From Steromphala cineraria (taxonomy: Eukaryota; Mollusca; Gastropoda; Trochida; Trochidae): 64,000 nt of DNA. The notes under the pieces were generated by a model. That model saw only the letters and a program-made list of their open reading frames with translations. It ran no database searches and was not told the origin of the DNA. The DNA lies in the NCBI GenBank assembly GCA_916613615.1, contig OU744726.1, forward strand, positions 16,743,515-16,807,514, written 5' to 3'. This document shows positions 10,501 through 21,961 of this stretch, in pieces. The stretch's first letter is position 1, and each line of letters begins with the position of its first letter. The translations under genes were made by a program, and so were the position numbers.

Positions 10501-12798
10501 CCCCCAAACCTGCCCTCTATTTTCAGCGGTTTTTTCGCTACATCAATTTCAAAAATGAACTTTTGAAAAAAAGGATTTTTCTGCGTCACGTTCAAAGGGG
10601 CACTACTCTGTTAGGAAATGTAATTGCAAAGATCTGTTTTTCGCATTCTGTTCTACAATGATAGGTGAACAAATTCACTACAGGTCATTATTATATAAAA
10701 GTTTATATTAAAGGAAATATGTGGACATAAAGAGATTTTTTACACTTTTCGGCGATTTTAACATTTTTCAAGGGTTATTTTACTTTGAGAATTTTAGTTT
10801 CAAAACTGTTACAGATAGAAATTTATCATTGATGTTTTGTGAAGCAGATGTAATAAGTAGACAGAAAAAAATATCAACAAGTCATGATAAAATTTTTTCT
10901 GTGCATGACCGGTCCTTGAATATCGCGATTTTTAGAAAATCCACATTTTTAGCACATTTCAAAGTTACACAGTTTCTTTATTAAGAAAGATATCTTTAAA
11001 TTGATTGTATTTCCACATGCGCTATTCCAAGCACAACTTTTGCTATGTTGTACTTTATCATGAAAATGTTGATAGTTAAGGTGATAGAAGGACCAACATG
11101 GGGTAGGGGTAAACAAATCTTCAAATTTCATTGTTTTCTTTACATTACAACGTTAAATCACATGTATCTCCAAAACGGTGAGAGATAATTTAACAAAAAA
11201 ATTTTCTGCTACTAGGAATAATATTCTCTGAAGAATGGTGTCATAGCTGACATTGGCCACCATGATGAATTTTTATGAAAAGTCTTTAACACTGAATATC
11301 AAGTGGAATTTGGTCATTTTGATAATTTATTAGCTACTGTTTACCTCTTAGACAAAAGGTCATGTGAAGGTCAAACACTTTGTGAAGGTCAAAGAGGAAT
11401 CTTGAAGACCTAAGTATTGACGCGTCAATCCTAGTTTAATATAAATTTGTTTCAAAATATGCAGCGACTTAAAATATTTGCAAGCTTACTGAGGCTTTGG
11501 CTTGAAATGATTCGTCAACATTACCCCATTCTACATTGTACGTTAAACGGAGTTGATCAAATTTCCATTCGTAAGTTCAGATGAAAGAATGCATTCTTCT
11601 TCATTCTTTTTGCTCGGAGTTACTGAAATAAGATGATGTTTTTAAATATTGTACTAAGATATAACACATGCAGATAAATAATGATGCATTATATATTCCA
11701 CGTTCAGTGGTCTTTTATACTACACAAGCCTCAGGTGTGCGTTCACCGGGTTGGACATAAAATCATAATCGGTTTCATTTCTTTTCTTCGCCTCACTTTA
11801 GGTTTTCGGAGATGGCTCCTTCAAATGGAATGAGATTCTTCTTATTGTCGTCTGCGTTTTGATATTTGTCGTCTGCCTCACAGTAGCCGCCATCTTTATT
11901 GTGAGGAGAAGACGAAAGAGGAGAAAGAGGTGGGGTTTTGTTACTTGTATCATGTATCCTTTAGATTCTTTCTGTACAACTATTACTATAACATAATGGC
12001 ATGAAGACCTCATAAAACGTTAGGCCTCTACAGTTACAGAATCCATTTTCTAAGGTACAATCGCATGCACGCCGGGTAAAAAATATAATCACTTAATTTA
12101 CATCATATTTTGTCGTTTGTTACAATTTTCAGAGTTTTGCGTACACACAACCAATGAAAATCTAATATCACCTTGTGTTTTAAACCTAGCTCACACTTTG
12201 CAAATGTGTTAATGAAAAATACGTGAAAACTCATATCTTTATGTAGGAGGCAGAAAAAAATAGGATTTTAAGTTTCAACCATAGAGTCATCATATTATTT
12301 ATATACCGCCCAAGCGATCTGACTGTATTAATTAATGATTTGCTATACTTCAAACAGTAAATTATAAGACGAATGATCAGTGTCACCTTTACATTAAAAA
12401 CTGACAACAAAATTAATTAACTTCAGGCAAACCTTTCAATTTATTTTGAAGAAACTGATATTCGCACATGTAACATTTTGGAAATATTGAAACATTCCTT
12501 AGCTCAGACTGAGACAATAGTTACAAGGGAAAGGGAATATTTGCACATGTCCACATATGTCAAATATACTACTAACTATGTTGAACCTTATGAATTTTTT
12601 TATTTTCAATAGCATACACGTGAAATTGGTTTAAATCGAATGTAACACTTGATAATCGAAATCCTTCTTTGCAGAAATACGAATGAGCCTGTGGTGAACT
12701 TGCTTGATCTGGACAACAGTGACCCAAGAGTTCCACGTAACACGTACGAGGAAGTCACGATCAATGATCCGACTAACAAGAGGTTGATTTCGTCTTGA
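1392..12798 (+). CDS. Jagged/Serrate-like DSL Notch ligand, copy A (5' end outside window)
   Basis: Eight exons are visible: 1392-1555, 1903-2033, 3498-3623, 4662-4937, 7894-8032, 9461-9602, 11802-11929 and 12675-12798. They encode 409 residues plus stop. Order of domains: C-terminal part of the MNNL (Notch-ligand N-terminal) domain, DSL domain, three EGF repeats, a juxtamembrane domain like the region before the membrane helix in Jagged/Serrate, a hydrophobic helix followed by RRRRKRRKR (stop-transfer), and a tail of about 40 residues ending RLISS. In the known family, DSL proteins sit in the plasma membrane and activate Notch on neighbouring cells. Canonical Jagged has about 16 EGF repeats and a cysteine-rich domain; here only three EGFs are present and DOS-type EGFs are absent. 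Every junction keeps frame. It is paired with copy B 11 kb downstream on the same strand. Notch binding is inferred, not shown. Confidence 0.88.
1903..2033 (+). CDS. copy A exon: DSL domain
   Basis: 131 nt, acceptor tatttatcccag, donor gttagt. It encodes RAYCEVDYYGSDCNTYC, then GHYTCD and KICDEG, which is the cysteine/aromatic signature of the Delta-Serrate-Lag2 domain (the Notch-contacting module in known ligands). The segment between the third and fourth Cys is shorter than in vertebrate Jagged. It is about 92% identical to exon 28804-28934 by eye. Confidence 0.9.
2034..3497. other. copy A intron with Tc1-like fragment
   Basis: Intron between the DSL and first EGF exons. Apart from the transposase fragment at 2761-3048 I recognise nothing coding; 3251-3340 is a low-complexity CAAT/ATTG stretch. 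Confidence 0.5.
2761..3048 (-). pseudogene. Tc1/mariner-type transposase N-terminal fragment
   Basis: Minus-strand frame of 95 codons with the helix-turn-helix pattern of Tc1-family transposases: RWQIIGLHQEGLSYKKIA followed by VISCLVRKHAQTNDVRDLPR. In the family this domain binds the transposon end and is followed by a GRPR hook and a DDE catalytic domain; neither is visible. The frame degrades after the arginine-rich step, so this is a decayed copy inside a ligand-gene intron. Family identity is from memory of the HTH signature; the terminal repeats were not located. Confidence 0.65.
3498..3623 (+). CDS. copy A exon: EGF repeat 1
   Basis: 126 nt, phase 1 on both sides, acceptor cttacag, donor gtatat. 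It encodes WTGEHCDTDIDEC, then CQNSGTCVNHVGTFSC. The first Cys completes the DSL domain, and IDEC...SC is a calcium-binding-type EGF (D-x-D-E-C start). Matches exon 29098-29223 in length and phase. Confidence 0.9.
3970..4515. repeat. GACCTTGACC-type tandem/dispersed repeat, copy 1
   Basis: Begins with atgcccctgaataggagatt and contains about three imperfect units of roughly 150 bp with recurring words cataacttgtgat, gacctttga, catgataa and cgtgaccttgac. The same order of words recurs at 54630-55200. No open frame spans it. It is a mollusc-type dispersed repeat in the intron between EGF exons. Confidence 0.75.
4662..4937 (+). CDS. copy A exon: EGF repeats 2 and 3
   Basis: 276 nt, phase 1 on both sides, acceptor cattatttcag, donor gtaagt. 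It encodes two EGF units: DHCRFNPCRNKGTCSQDNGE...CEESV and NPCQSSPCHNKASCDVIQ...CTCVNHWKGQHC, then a linker ending LGG. About 17 of 276 bases differ from exon 30411-30686, and 94 consecutive bases (4722-4815) are identical to 30471-30564. Confidence 0.92.
5073..5990 (-). pseudogene. decayed retroelement ORF1-like fragment
   Basis: A 242-codon frame (5073-5801, no in-frame ATG at its beginning; a TAA lies four codons upstream) ends in a segment FVLYNVSTEEPFELVKDLIY ... DFWPGN that resembles the RRM-like C-terminal domain of LINE ORF1 proteins in the spacing of its hydrophobic and WPxG residues. Upstream, in another frame (about 5850-5950), are the words SITDLHSRLRDSEDRRTELR, a coiled-coil-like stretch. 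The frame changes and the lack of RT sequence argue for a dead fragment in the intron of copy A. The assignment rests on pattern memory; a host gene fragment is possible. Confidence 0.4.
5991..7893. other. copy A intron, nothing recognised
   Basis: AT-rich sequence without a convincing exon, hairpin or tandem repeat. It ends in the acceptor tctttccaatccacag used by the exon at 7894. Confidence 0.4.
7894..8032 (+). CDS. copy A exon: juxtamembrane domain, first half
   Basis: 139 nt, phase 1 to phase 2, donor gtacgt. It encodes TYMITLNGIIDVTNRKQLD, then LSRDLGKVYVKT and ends LLIKPG. Its counterpart in copy B is 31212-31350, same length and phases. In position and in the pattern of alternating strand/helix residues it matches the domain between the last EGF or cysteine-rich region and the membrane in Jagged/Serrate proteins. 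Confidence 0.8.
8033..9460. other. copy A intron, nothing recognised
   Basis: No exon or repeat recognised. The acceptor used at its end is acactttttgtattcaaag. Confidence 0.4.
9461..9602 (+). CDS. copy A exon: juxtamembrane domain, second half
   Basis: 142 nt, phase 2 to phase 0. It encodes VEVTIVTFYMSRDDGPVKYD, then HSIFTNHTTG and LPLPLYDH. The core RDDGPVKYDEI recalls the DDGxPIKEI motif before the membrane in vertebrate Jagged (from memory), supporting a Jagged/Serrate rather than Delta affinity. I chose the acceptor at ...tattcaaag because it keeps frame in both copies; the upstream CAG in copy B would give a stop. Confidence 0.8.
9603..11801. other. copy A intron containing a 1.4-kb repeat
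   Basis: Carries the dispersed element at about 10004-11436. The remainder is AT-rich with no exon seen. Confidence 0.45.
10004..11436. mobile_element. 1.4-kb dispersed non-autonomous element, copy 1
   Basis: Starts taggtcttcaagac...gaagacctattg, followed by a (tta)n tract, and ends cttgaagacctaagtattg then the palindrome ttgacgcgtcaa and tcctagttt. A second copy with the same start, (tta)n tract, interior and end is at 15641-17096, and a reverse partial copy is near 48784-49030. The ends form short inverted repeats (aggtcttcaag/cttgaagacct). No transposase frame is visible; several short frames are decayed. Most likely a non-autonomous element. Confidence 0.75.
11802..11929 (+). CDS. copy A exon: transmembrane helix
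   Basis: 128 nt, phase 0 to phase 2. It encodes VFGDGSFKWNEI, the hydrophobic stretch LLIVVCVLIFVVCLTVAAIF, then the basic stop-transfer RRRRKRRKR. Identical architecture and length to exon 33547-33674. Confidence 0.92.
12675..12798 (+). CDS. copy A exon: short cytoplasmic tail and stop
   Basis: 124 nt after the acceptor ttctttgcag. It encodes NTNEPVVNLLDLDNSDPR, then RNTYEEVTINDPTN and ends KRLISS before TGA. The tail (about 40 residues) is far shorter than in copy B (about 104), yet both end in RLISS. The NLLDLD and acidic TYEEV stretches could be endocytic or adaptor motifs, which is speculative. Confidence 0.85.
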
Positions 12799-13275
12799 TT
12801 CAACGTGACTAAAGAACTACAGACAAGCTTAAGCCTTTTCTATGGAATTGTCGGTAATAATGTACAAAGACATATCCATTGATGTCAATGTGTCCTGGAA
12901 GTCACCAAGCTTACAAATTATAAAAAAGAAAGTAAAACAACCATCACAAATAGGAACAAAACGATATTACGATTATGACCCCATCCTTCCCACGCCACCC
13001 AACTTACAGGAAAGGACTCCCCTCTCACTTCCTCTATCCCCCGACCACAAGGCATGTATTCTAGGAAATGTCTATCTTTGCTACCGACTTTTGTTCTACG
13101 GTCTACTCGATGACATTTGTTTACATTATATACCCCATGGGAACCTTTAGCTTAGTCATTTTAGTTCATTGTTTGTCACATAAATGTGAGGAAAGCTTAC
13201 ATAAGCTTGTAAATCAAATTTGTTATATGTAATGTAAACTCACTCACAAAATAAAGTTAATGACGCTATTTTGAT
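12799..13275 (+). other. predicted 3' UTR and polyadenylation signal of copy A
   Basis: An AATAAA hexamer lies at 13250-13255, about 450 bases after the stop. No competing exon is seen between. Confidence 0.5.
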
Positions 13276-15640
13276 TTGTGGCGAAGTGAACATACATGCA
13301 TTTGTGCTGCAAGCGGCCACGTGCGATATTGGAATTTTAATTATAGTTTCTTGAAAACTTTAAATTGCCTTTGTTGTTTTTCACATATTGACAAAATATA
13401 TTTGACGTTTGATTGTTTCAAACATATTTAGCCATTATATTCAAGTCTAATCTTAATATACAGTATATCTATACTATCTATACAGCTATCTTAAGTTTGT
13501 TCACTTGCCTTGTATTCTAGTGCAAATATCATGTAATTTGGAATGTCTTTGAGACATCTTAGCATCGCGAAAACGAAAGCAATAATGTTGAAATTTTACT
13601 GCATAAGATAAGATTCAGTTTGCATTAACATTTTCGAATGTAATACCTAACAGACTCCCGTAACAAATTTGGCAGGTCATTGAAGTGACCAAGGGTCGAA
13701 ATTTCGAAAACACTGTTTTCTATTTTTCTCTACAAAATCCTTCATAAGCGATCAACAGCGTTAGATCTTACTCATATTTGTTCCTTTGCACTAAGGCCAT
13801 GCAACTGTGTTGATTTTTACCTACAAAGTTTACATGGATTATTTTAATCGAAATTTAAGAAACTCCAAATTTCACAAATATTACCCCATCGGCCTATCTA
13901 ACCATGCCAGATATCGACATCTAGCACCAGTGATGAGACGATCCCGAAATATGGTTTGAAAAATATTATTTTACACATAGACAATTGATGATCCTTTATA
14001 AGTGGTCCTGGAATTATTTTATGGACGTCGAAAAAAACGAAACCACAATTACATGATATTTGCACTAAGATACAAAAGCAAGTGAACAAACTTAAGATAC
14101 GCAGCTGTATCTATATATACTATATATCTATTTTCATATCTTTATTTTTCTCTGCTTCTTATATACATTTGAAAATTGCGTATGCTTTCTTTTGCAAGTT
14201 AGTATAGAATTTGTACAGAGATGCCAAATATACAGATGCCCTCTTGTAACACTTATGTTTTATTACCTATTTATTTTTTTGGGATCTGAAAAGTTGAAAA
14301 TATTCATGTAATGTTATAAATGACAAATACTCCCGCTACAGTCTAAGTAAACCTAGCCTCAATAATACTCGTTATACTCCAATATCAGTATGGGAGTCCC
14401 CGAGTAAAGCGAGTATTATGGAGGCTAGGTTTACTTACATGTAGACTGCTACCGCTATCTCAATAGAACATGTTGGCCTTTTGAAAACAATAATTTACTT
14501 ACAGCGTTTTAACTGAGAATTGACAGTTGATTTTTGCAATCATCGAATTGTAATGCAAATACGCAATTAGACAATTCATAATGTTTTGATTTTTCATTAT
14601 GTAAATAGTCTTTAACACATGGTGCACAAGGTATTTCATTAGAAGTACCGAATTATTTTTAGCGCTTCCTTTTTGTTATTTATTGTATACATTTTATTTT
14701 AAAAAACATACATTGTACTGTCTTATTTTGAAATATTACAAAATGATTTTGTTAAAATTTTGGCGATTCTGATAACTAAAGTATGATTTACAAAATAAAG
14801 ATCATATAGAAATATTGGTTTTCCTTTTCCCAGAAAGCTTTTTTAAAGATGTTTAACCAGAGTTTCATATTCAGGCGCTAATCTAATATTATATATGTAA
14901 CATAGTTTGGTAGGAAAATCATTTAACAATATTTTGTCACCAAATCAAGGTATCTAATGTTATTGTTTAACTAAACCACCCTCAACAATTTGCCGATTAA
15001 AAACTATACCCACAATCAGTGACGTCATCGTTTTTTAATGTTTTTGGATGTTCTCTTCCTTTCTTGTTTGTTTTTTTGGTGTCCGATGAATGCTTCGAGT
15101 TTTTATTTAAATGTTTTTTTTAGTAGAAGTCAGAAAAGATAAGGACTCAACTCTTCAGCAAAAAGGCATAGTACAAATACACAGAGGTACAATTTTAAAA
15201 ACTTTACACAAAAGTTTTTTCGATATTTTAATATCTCATATCGCATACATGTAAACTATATTTTCGCATAAGCACAATAAAACAAACTTGCAGGAGTTGT
15301 AAACGAATTTTGTGTCGTCTGGTTTCTTTTTTATCAAAATATCTTTGTTTTATGTAGACGGGTTAAACTCAAAATTGAAACAAACATACAGACCCCTCCA
15401 TATTGGTGTCATTAATGTGTAAAGAATTACTCATTTATTGATTTTAGCATAGATTCGATATATCGTATACATCTAAAGAACAGTGTTGTATTTTATTAAA
15501 CAAATAGTTCAAATATTTGTTTTTTAAAAAGCATGTTCTTTCGAAAAATTCAGAAACAAGAAGTTTTCTTACTGATTTATCTTCTATACTTGTCAGTCTT
15601 TCAGTACCACGTCAAATAAAAAACGTTAAATATTAATTAG
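13276..15640. other. intergenic, no gene recognised
   Basis: AT-rich. The only structure seen is the hairpin at about 14346-14440. No exon of either neighbour family was found. Confidence 0.45.
14346..14440. repeat. imperfect inverted repeat (hairpin)
   Basis: agtaaacctagcctcaataa near the left end is mirrored by the reverse complement in ...tattatggaggctaggtttact on the right. Arms are about 26 bp around a roughly 40-bp centre that itself contains actcgttatactcc/ggagtccccgagt. Probably a small MITE remnant. Confidence 0.6.
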
Positions 15641-17096
15641 GTCTTCAAGACAAGGTCTGAAGACCTATTGTTATTATCCGTGTTTTTCTTATTATTATTA
15701 TTATTATTATTATTTTTATTATTTGCACTTTTTTGTGGTAAAGATTCTGAAGAAACGGTTCGATCGAATTTCATGAAATTTTCAGGGATTGTAGCCCGTA
15801 TCATGAACTCGTTTTGTGTCGAGCCCGATTTTTGAATTTCGATTTTGTTTTCGAGTTATCTCCCCTTGAAGGAAAAACTTAAAACCTCGATATCTCGGTA
15901 ACTATGGGCGATAATTTCACAAAACTTTCACCAAAATGTGGGCAACATCATTCCCCATCGAATGCACTCTATGCCGTTTTCGGCCGTATAAATAGATTTT
16001 TTGCTATTTTCGAAAAACTGAAAATTTCGTGAAATTTCGCGGTTCTGACGGTACGCGTCTTTAAAAATCTTCTCCTCACAAACGGCAATGCTTACAGACT
16101 AGTGTGATAGCTCGTTTGAAAGCTTAATGAGTATGTAAGAAAGTCTACGTGGCGAAATTTTAAATTTCGACCTGGGACTTGAGTTATCTGCCCTTGAAAT
16201 TCGACATTTTTTTGAAGGGTCATTTTTCGTGTTACTTTCAAAGGGAGGTTACTCTGTAAGGAAATGTCAAATAACAAATCTGTTTGATGCATTCTGTTCT
16301 ACGATGATAGTTGAAGAAATTCACCACAGATCTATATCATATAAAAGTTGATATTAAAGGAAATATGTGGACATAAATAGATTTTTTACATTTTTCGGCG
16401 ATTTTAACATTTTTCGAGGGTTATTTTACTTTGAGAATTTTAGTTTCAAAACTGTTACAGATAGAAATTTTATCATTGATGTTTTGTGAAGCAGATTAAA
16501 TGAGCAGACAGAAAAAAATATCAACAAGTGATGATAATTTTTTTTCTGTCCATGACCATTACTTGAATATTGCGATTTTCGGAAAATTTGCATTTTTAGC
16601 ACATTTCAAAGTTCCACAGTTTCTTTATTAAGAAAGATATCTTATAATTGATTAGACTTACACATGCGCTATTCCAAGCACAACTTTTGCTATGTTGTAC
16701 TTTATCATAAAAATGTTGAAAGTTAAGAACTAGAAGGACCAACATGGAGTAGGGGTCTAAAGATCTTCAAATTTCAGTGTTTTCAATAAAGTTCCAAAAT
16801 TCATTACTCCATTACTATTTAAGTTATCTCGAAAACGGTGACAGATAATTCAACCAAATTTTTTTCTGCTTCCAGGAATAATATTCTCCAAAGGATGATG
16901 TCATAGCTGACATTGGCCACCATGATGAATTTTTCTGAAAAGTCTTTAACACTCAATATCAAGTGGAATTTGGTCATTTTGATAATATATTAGTTACTGT
17001 TTACCTCTTAGACAAAAATTCATGTGAAGGTCAAACACTGTGTGAAGGTCAAACAGAAGTCTTGAAGACCTAAGTATTGACGCGTCAATCCTAGTT
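15641..17096. mobile_element. 1.4-kb dispersed non-autonomous element, copy 2
   Basis: Second full-length copy of the element at 10004-11436, in the same orientation. The same ordered landmarks are present: gtctgaagacctattg, the (att)n tract, tttgctattttcgaaaaactg, gctgacattggccaccatga and cttgaagacctaagtattga, ending at the ttgacgcgtcaa palindrome. It lies in the gap between the two ligand genes. Confidence 0.78.
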
Positions 17097-18004
17097 TTGT
17101 ATTTGAAATTGTTACGAATGAATTTTGAATAAAAAATGTCCTCAGTCAAACCAGCAAAATATAACAAACAATGGTATTTGGTAATTACAATTGAATTAAT
17201 CTAATAATAAACAATATCAAGCTAATACGAGTTAAAATACAGTGTCAAATGAGTCACACAAATAGTCTTGCTAAACATAGTCACTAATCCTTATGAATCA
17301 CACAGTTTATGAATGATGAAACAGTCAGTAGTCTTGAATGTAGATAGATGGTTCCAACTTGTAGAGGTGACCGAAATCAGTGGCACGGCAGATGATCACA
17401 AAGTCAAATCGTAAGAAGCAAGATGATCTAGAGTTCTGAAGCCGGCCCTTATATACGTAAGATACCTTCTAGAATGTTCCTCAAAGTTCCATGACAAACT
17501 CCAATCAGAAGAGTCCACATCACGTATTCAAGAAATAGAAATGGAATTAGAAGATTCTAGAAATAACACACTCATAACAAAATTCATTATATTATCAAAC
17601 CAACTGAGGCGGACCATCCTTTGTACCAGAGTGTATGTGTATAAATATAAGCGGTAAACGGAACAACGTTTTCAACCCTAATCTCGTGTTAGGAGACACT
17701 ATTGTTACGAGTTCATTCGCTTCAACGATTGTGAATTGCACAGTTACTGATGCAACGCATGTGAAAATGTCTTTCCATCATCGCAAAGCTTATTATTGGT
17801 TGTAAACTCCTAAAGTTCATTCACCGATCTTTGAAGAAATGCACCGTTTTTATTCATAGCAATAAATCAGTGCGGAAATGCCTTTTCATTTTTTATCAGT
17901 GTGATTTTCATTTTTAAAAATTCCGTGTTAGATTGGTAGCAAATATAATTGCTACAACTACAAAAAAGTAAAAGTACTTTTTGCACTCTGAATATGAATC
18001 GTTA
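17097..18004. other. intergenic, no gene recognised
   Basis: No exon, tandem repeat or clear inverted repeat was seen apart from the start of the element at 18005. Confidence 0.4.
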
Positions 18005-19671
18005 AGCCCTGTTTATACGGCGAGCGTTTGCATATGAGTAAATCATTACACATATGCAAATTTGCTCATATGAGTAAAATTCGCCGTATGGACGCATTTG
18101 CACATATGTAAATTATTACTACCGTAAGTAAATTTTTCATTACCGTAAGCAAATTTGCACCTAGTCAGGGGCAGGTGTAAATGCCATACTACCGTGAGTA
18201 AATGTCAAATTTTGTATTACCCTAAGTAAATCTCGCTGTATGAACGTGTAGCAACTTTGCTCAGGGTTAGCAAATTTCTTTTTTTATTCCTGGAAAAGTG
18301 TACAGCATGAATAGGGAATGGTAACTATGGGTAGTATACAGTAATACTTTACCAGGATTAACCCCCCAAAAATGTGTAAAAAAACAACAACAAAATGACC
18401 TAGAGCATTCACACACTTTCATACACACTTCACACAGGCTAGAAGCTATGTAGACAATTATTGTAGAATGAAATTAGAGAAGATTTTCATTAAAAAAAAA
18501 AATTCTGATAGAATTCGATGTGTTATGATTTGCAAAAGTATAAAAAATGCTATCTGTTAGTAGAATTTCACCTCGTTTTGAAAATGTTTAATGTGTGGTA
18601 GACTTTTTTGCATTTTACATCTATATTTTGGAATTTAGCTAGTAAAAGTATGAAATCCAAGATATTATCACTTTTAAAATCTACAGTAAGATCTATATTA
18701 CGTGCATGTTGGCACTTTGATTCAATCCATTCTCAAAATTTGTCCCAAAAAGTTTTGCTTCCCGTACAGTCCAAAAAAGATGTTTTATAGTTTCTGGTCC
18801 AGCCTTGCAAAAAGTTCATAAATTATTGTAAACAATGTGCATCTCAATTAAGAATGTATTAACAGGTAGAATTCTATGGAGCAATCTGAGCTGAAACCAT
18901 CTTAGTTTAGGGTCTGGGGTAGTTTTATGTTCTTCAACAAAAAGGCTTGGTTTACAGTGATTAAGAGCTGTTCTTCCCATTTTTCAATGGCTTACAGATT
19001 ATCCTCAGTTTGAGTTATGACATAATAGTATTTCTTTGAACCTTTTTTGCAAGCAAAGAGATTACTTATAGAAATATGTGTACCATTTGTTATTTCCAAG
19101 TTTGAATCCTCTTAAATACCCAATTGTGTCAGGTATTTATTCACTGATTTTATCACTCCATAAAATTACAGGAAGTTATATTGAAGTTAGCCAATTTCGC
19201 CTTAATCTTACATCAACCCCTTTGAAAGAGCTTTATCGCAATTGCAACCTTTTTTCAATATCTAGGGGCTTTTTCACAGTGTGAGCTGAAGGCGATAGTT
19301 CGTCGCAAATCATATGCATAGTTTCTCTCCTCATTCTGAAGCCACTCTGAATCATTAAAATGTTTCAAAACATCATCTTCAAACCACTTACTTGGCCGCA
19401 GCTTTCTTCGACATTCGCTAAAATTGGCCAGGCTAAATATTAGACAAGCACCAACGTAAAATGGATATTTACTGTGTCTCCAGAAAGTTTTCCGTCTTAC
19501 CCTCTCCATGATTATTGGTAAATGATATGTATCATAAGCACTGAAAACCCAACTGCTTAGGCGACATAAAATCCCTATGAACGCATAGCAAAAGTACTTT
19601 TACACACGTGTGTATATATACTACCCTGAGCAAATTTGCACATATGCAAAGGCCGCCGTATAAACAAGGCT
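18005..19671. mobile_element. 1.7-kb TIR element flanked by TA
   Basis: The left end agccctgtttatacggcg matches the reverse complement of the right end (agccttgtttatacggcg), and similarity continues with tttgcatatg. TA dinucleotides flank both ends (18003-18004, 19672-19673), as expected for the Tc1/mariner superfamily. Subterminal regions repeat actaccgtaagtaaat-type words. A minus-strand frame of 84 codons at 19255-19509 (starts MERVRRKTFWRHSKYPF) may be a remnant of an encoded protein but matches nothing I can name. Confidence 0.7.
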
Positions 19672-21182
19672 TAGACTGATTCAAAATGTGTTGTCACAAA
19701 AGTCACAATTGATCTTAATACGATGTTTCCATGGAGAAACTGACATAGTTTTTAAGCTTGTTTTGTTTCCTTAGGGTGAAACCTTAGGTGTTGACGTTGT
19801 TTAATTTCAATATTTACATTTAGTATGCATATATGAATTATATTAATAAGGCATTTCTTAAGAGTTTTAGGAGTACAAATAAGATATTTTCCATCCTACA
19901 TGTACCTACACATCTAGATCAGTAGGGCTATAGCCATGCAATGTCATAAACTCACCGGACCTCCTCCTCCTGTAAGTTAAAAATGATAACCAAACATGGC
20001 ATTATCAAACGCTGTTGAAAAGATATAAATCTTTGGTTGATGATCAGATCCTACATAAACATCAGTCAGTGATTATTGACGTTTTGTCAATGTCTATGGA
20101 TGCCATTGTTGACAAATATGGAAGCCATGATGCAATGCCATAAACTCACCGGGGCCTCTCCTTAAAGTTAAAAATGATAATCAAACGCTGTTGAAGGGAT
20201 AGACATTTTGTGTTGGTGATCAGATCCTTCATATACATCAAATCTAAACTACATATCACATGATCAGACTTATCAGCTTGCAATAACAACTGGCTCATTC
20301 ATGTGCGTAACAACGGTGGTATGATAATCACCTGAAAACTTTCAGCACGATTTGTTCTCCACTATTGGGAAGTAGTGTAACTGTTCGGGGACCTGGGGGT
20401 GAACAATCAATATTTCAAATAACTTTGTAACGTGCCTGCCCTACCCTGTAAGATCAATTTGTGTTTCACTTGTTGCATAATTTTACTAATGCTCTTTTAG
20501 GATTACTGATATATCACAGCTTTATTTTGTTAGAAAATATTTAAACAAAAATACAGCAAAGTTAGTTAGAAATATAATATCAAAATACTAAATTGGTGAC
20601 ATTTAGAAAATATATGAATTATATGAATATAACGGTTAATTATTACATTCATTTTAATTATTACATTCATTTTCTTTTCACCAATATATTTTGGTATGTG
20701 TGTGTAACGTTAAATAAAGATGTATAAATATATTGGATGGTATATTCTTTCACAGCCCGTCAATAACATTAAATACCCTTACAAATATGATCAACTGTTA
20801 TATTTATATATCTGTGAATAACTGGATATATAATTAATTATCTGTTGTTATCTAATACATGCATATTACAACATAATCAAACTATGCTTTAATCCAATGT
20901 TTTCCTCAAGCCTCATATTTCTGACCAAAGTGTCTGGTGTAGGATTTGTAATATCATGCTCTTCTCTATTCCATAAAATGATGCATAAAATGTCAACATT
21001 TTAATGTTCATAACTAATTTTGTTAAGGAGATAATACTCATACATGTTTCAGTGATCGAAACTAAACTAGATCAGTAATGCAGGAAGTGATACGATAAGC
21101 TTCCCTGATATCACCCTGGCCTGGTTTAGTGTATGGTGCATGGTGACAGTCATCGATTATGTATAGATAGTTTAGGTGCAAA
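19672..21182. repeat. intergenic, with an imperfect direct duplication
   Basis: About 19936-20066 and 20117-20241 share ordered words: cataaactcaccgg, agttaaaaatgata, caaacgctgttgaa and gatcagatcct. This is a local duplication of about 125 bp. I see no coding exon before 21183. Confidence 0.6.
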
Positions 21183-21236
21183 ATGAGAAAAGTAACATTT
21201 TGGATTACTCTGAACATATACGCTGCTCTCATTAAG
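21183..21236 (+). CDS. orphan signal-peptide exon of the DSL ligand family
   Basis: ATG followed by 18 codons (MRKVTFWITLNIYAALIK) ending in phase 0 at the donor gtaaac. Length, phase and sequence match the first coding exon of copy B (MGQAILWIALNIVAAFVK, 23680-23733). No MNNL exon follows before the copy B signal exon 2.4 kb downstream. It can be an alternative first exon of copy B driven by its own promoter, or the residue of a third gene copy. Confidence 0.6.
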
Positions 21237-21961
21237 GTAAACATTTCTAACTCTAGTTTTTTTGTTCTCAAATTGTTAATTGGTCTGAGGTTTTCTTTGT
21301 TCAAATGTTAAAGAATGTGTATACGTAAAGGTAAATCTTCCACTGATATCCTTAAACTGTAATTTGTAATACTTAAATAGTGTTTATAAGTTGTTTTCAA
21401 ACCCTATTTAAATTTCACTTTTTGTCATAGTTATGTGAACCTTGAGCTTTGTAATAGATCATATTCAATAATGAGTTAGATATAAGAAGAACTTAGACAT
21501 ACATGTATTTGATATTTATGAACATCTATCTGTGTCCTCCACATAAAAACTGTGAGCCATTTATAAATTTCAGTAGATCGTCCAATATTCATCTTTCTAC
21601 ATTGAAATCATATAAATGATGATTTCAAAATGGCGTAAACCTGCATGGACGTTGATATTAACTGTTTGACAATGGTATCTTCTATCAAAGTGTTTGCTTG
21701 ATATGTATATTAAGTATCATTCTCAGTTTATTTCTCAGTTTACTGAGAGTTTTCTTGATAAATCAATAAAATATACTTATATAAGATCACACCACTGTTG
21801 TTGTGTTCGTTAGCATTAGGTTGCCCTTGCTTGTGGATATTAATAGGTCTTCATTTGTTACCTGTAATAGCTATATTTATCTATCGATTAATTACCTCTC
21901 AGGTCAAGTAGGGAGTATCTATACATAAACTCATGATCATCGGCGAAAGAAAGTTATCATA

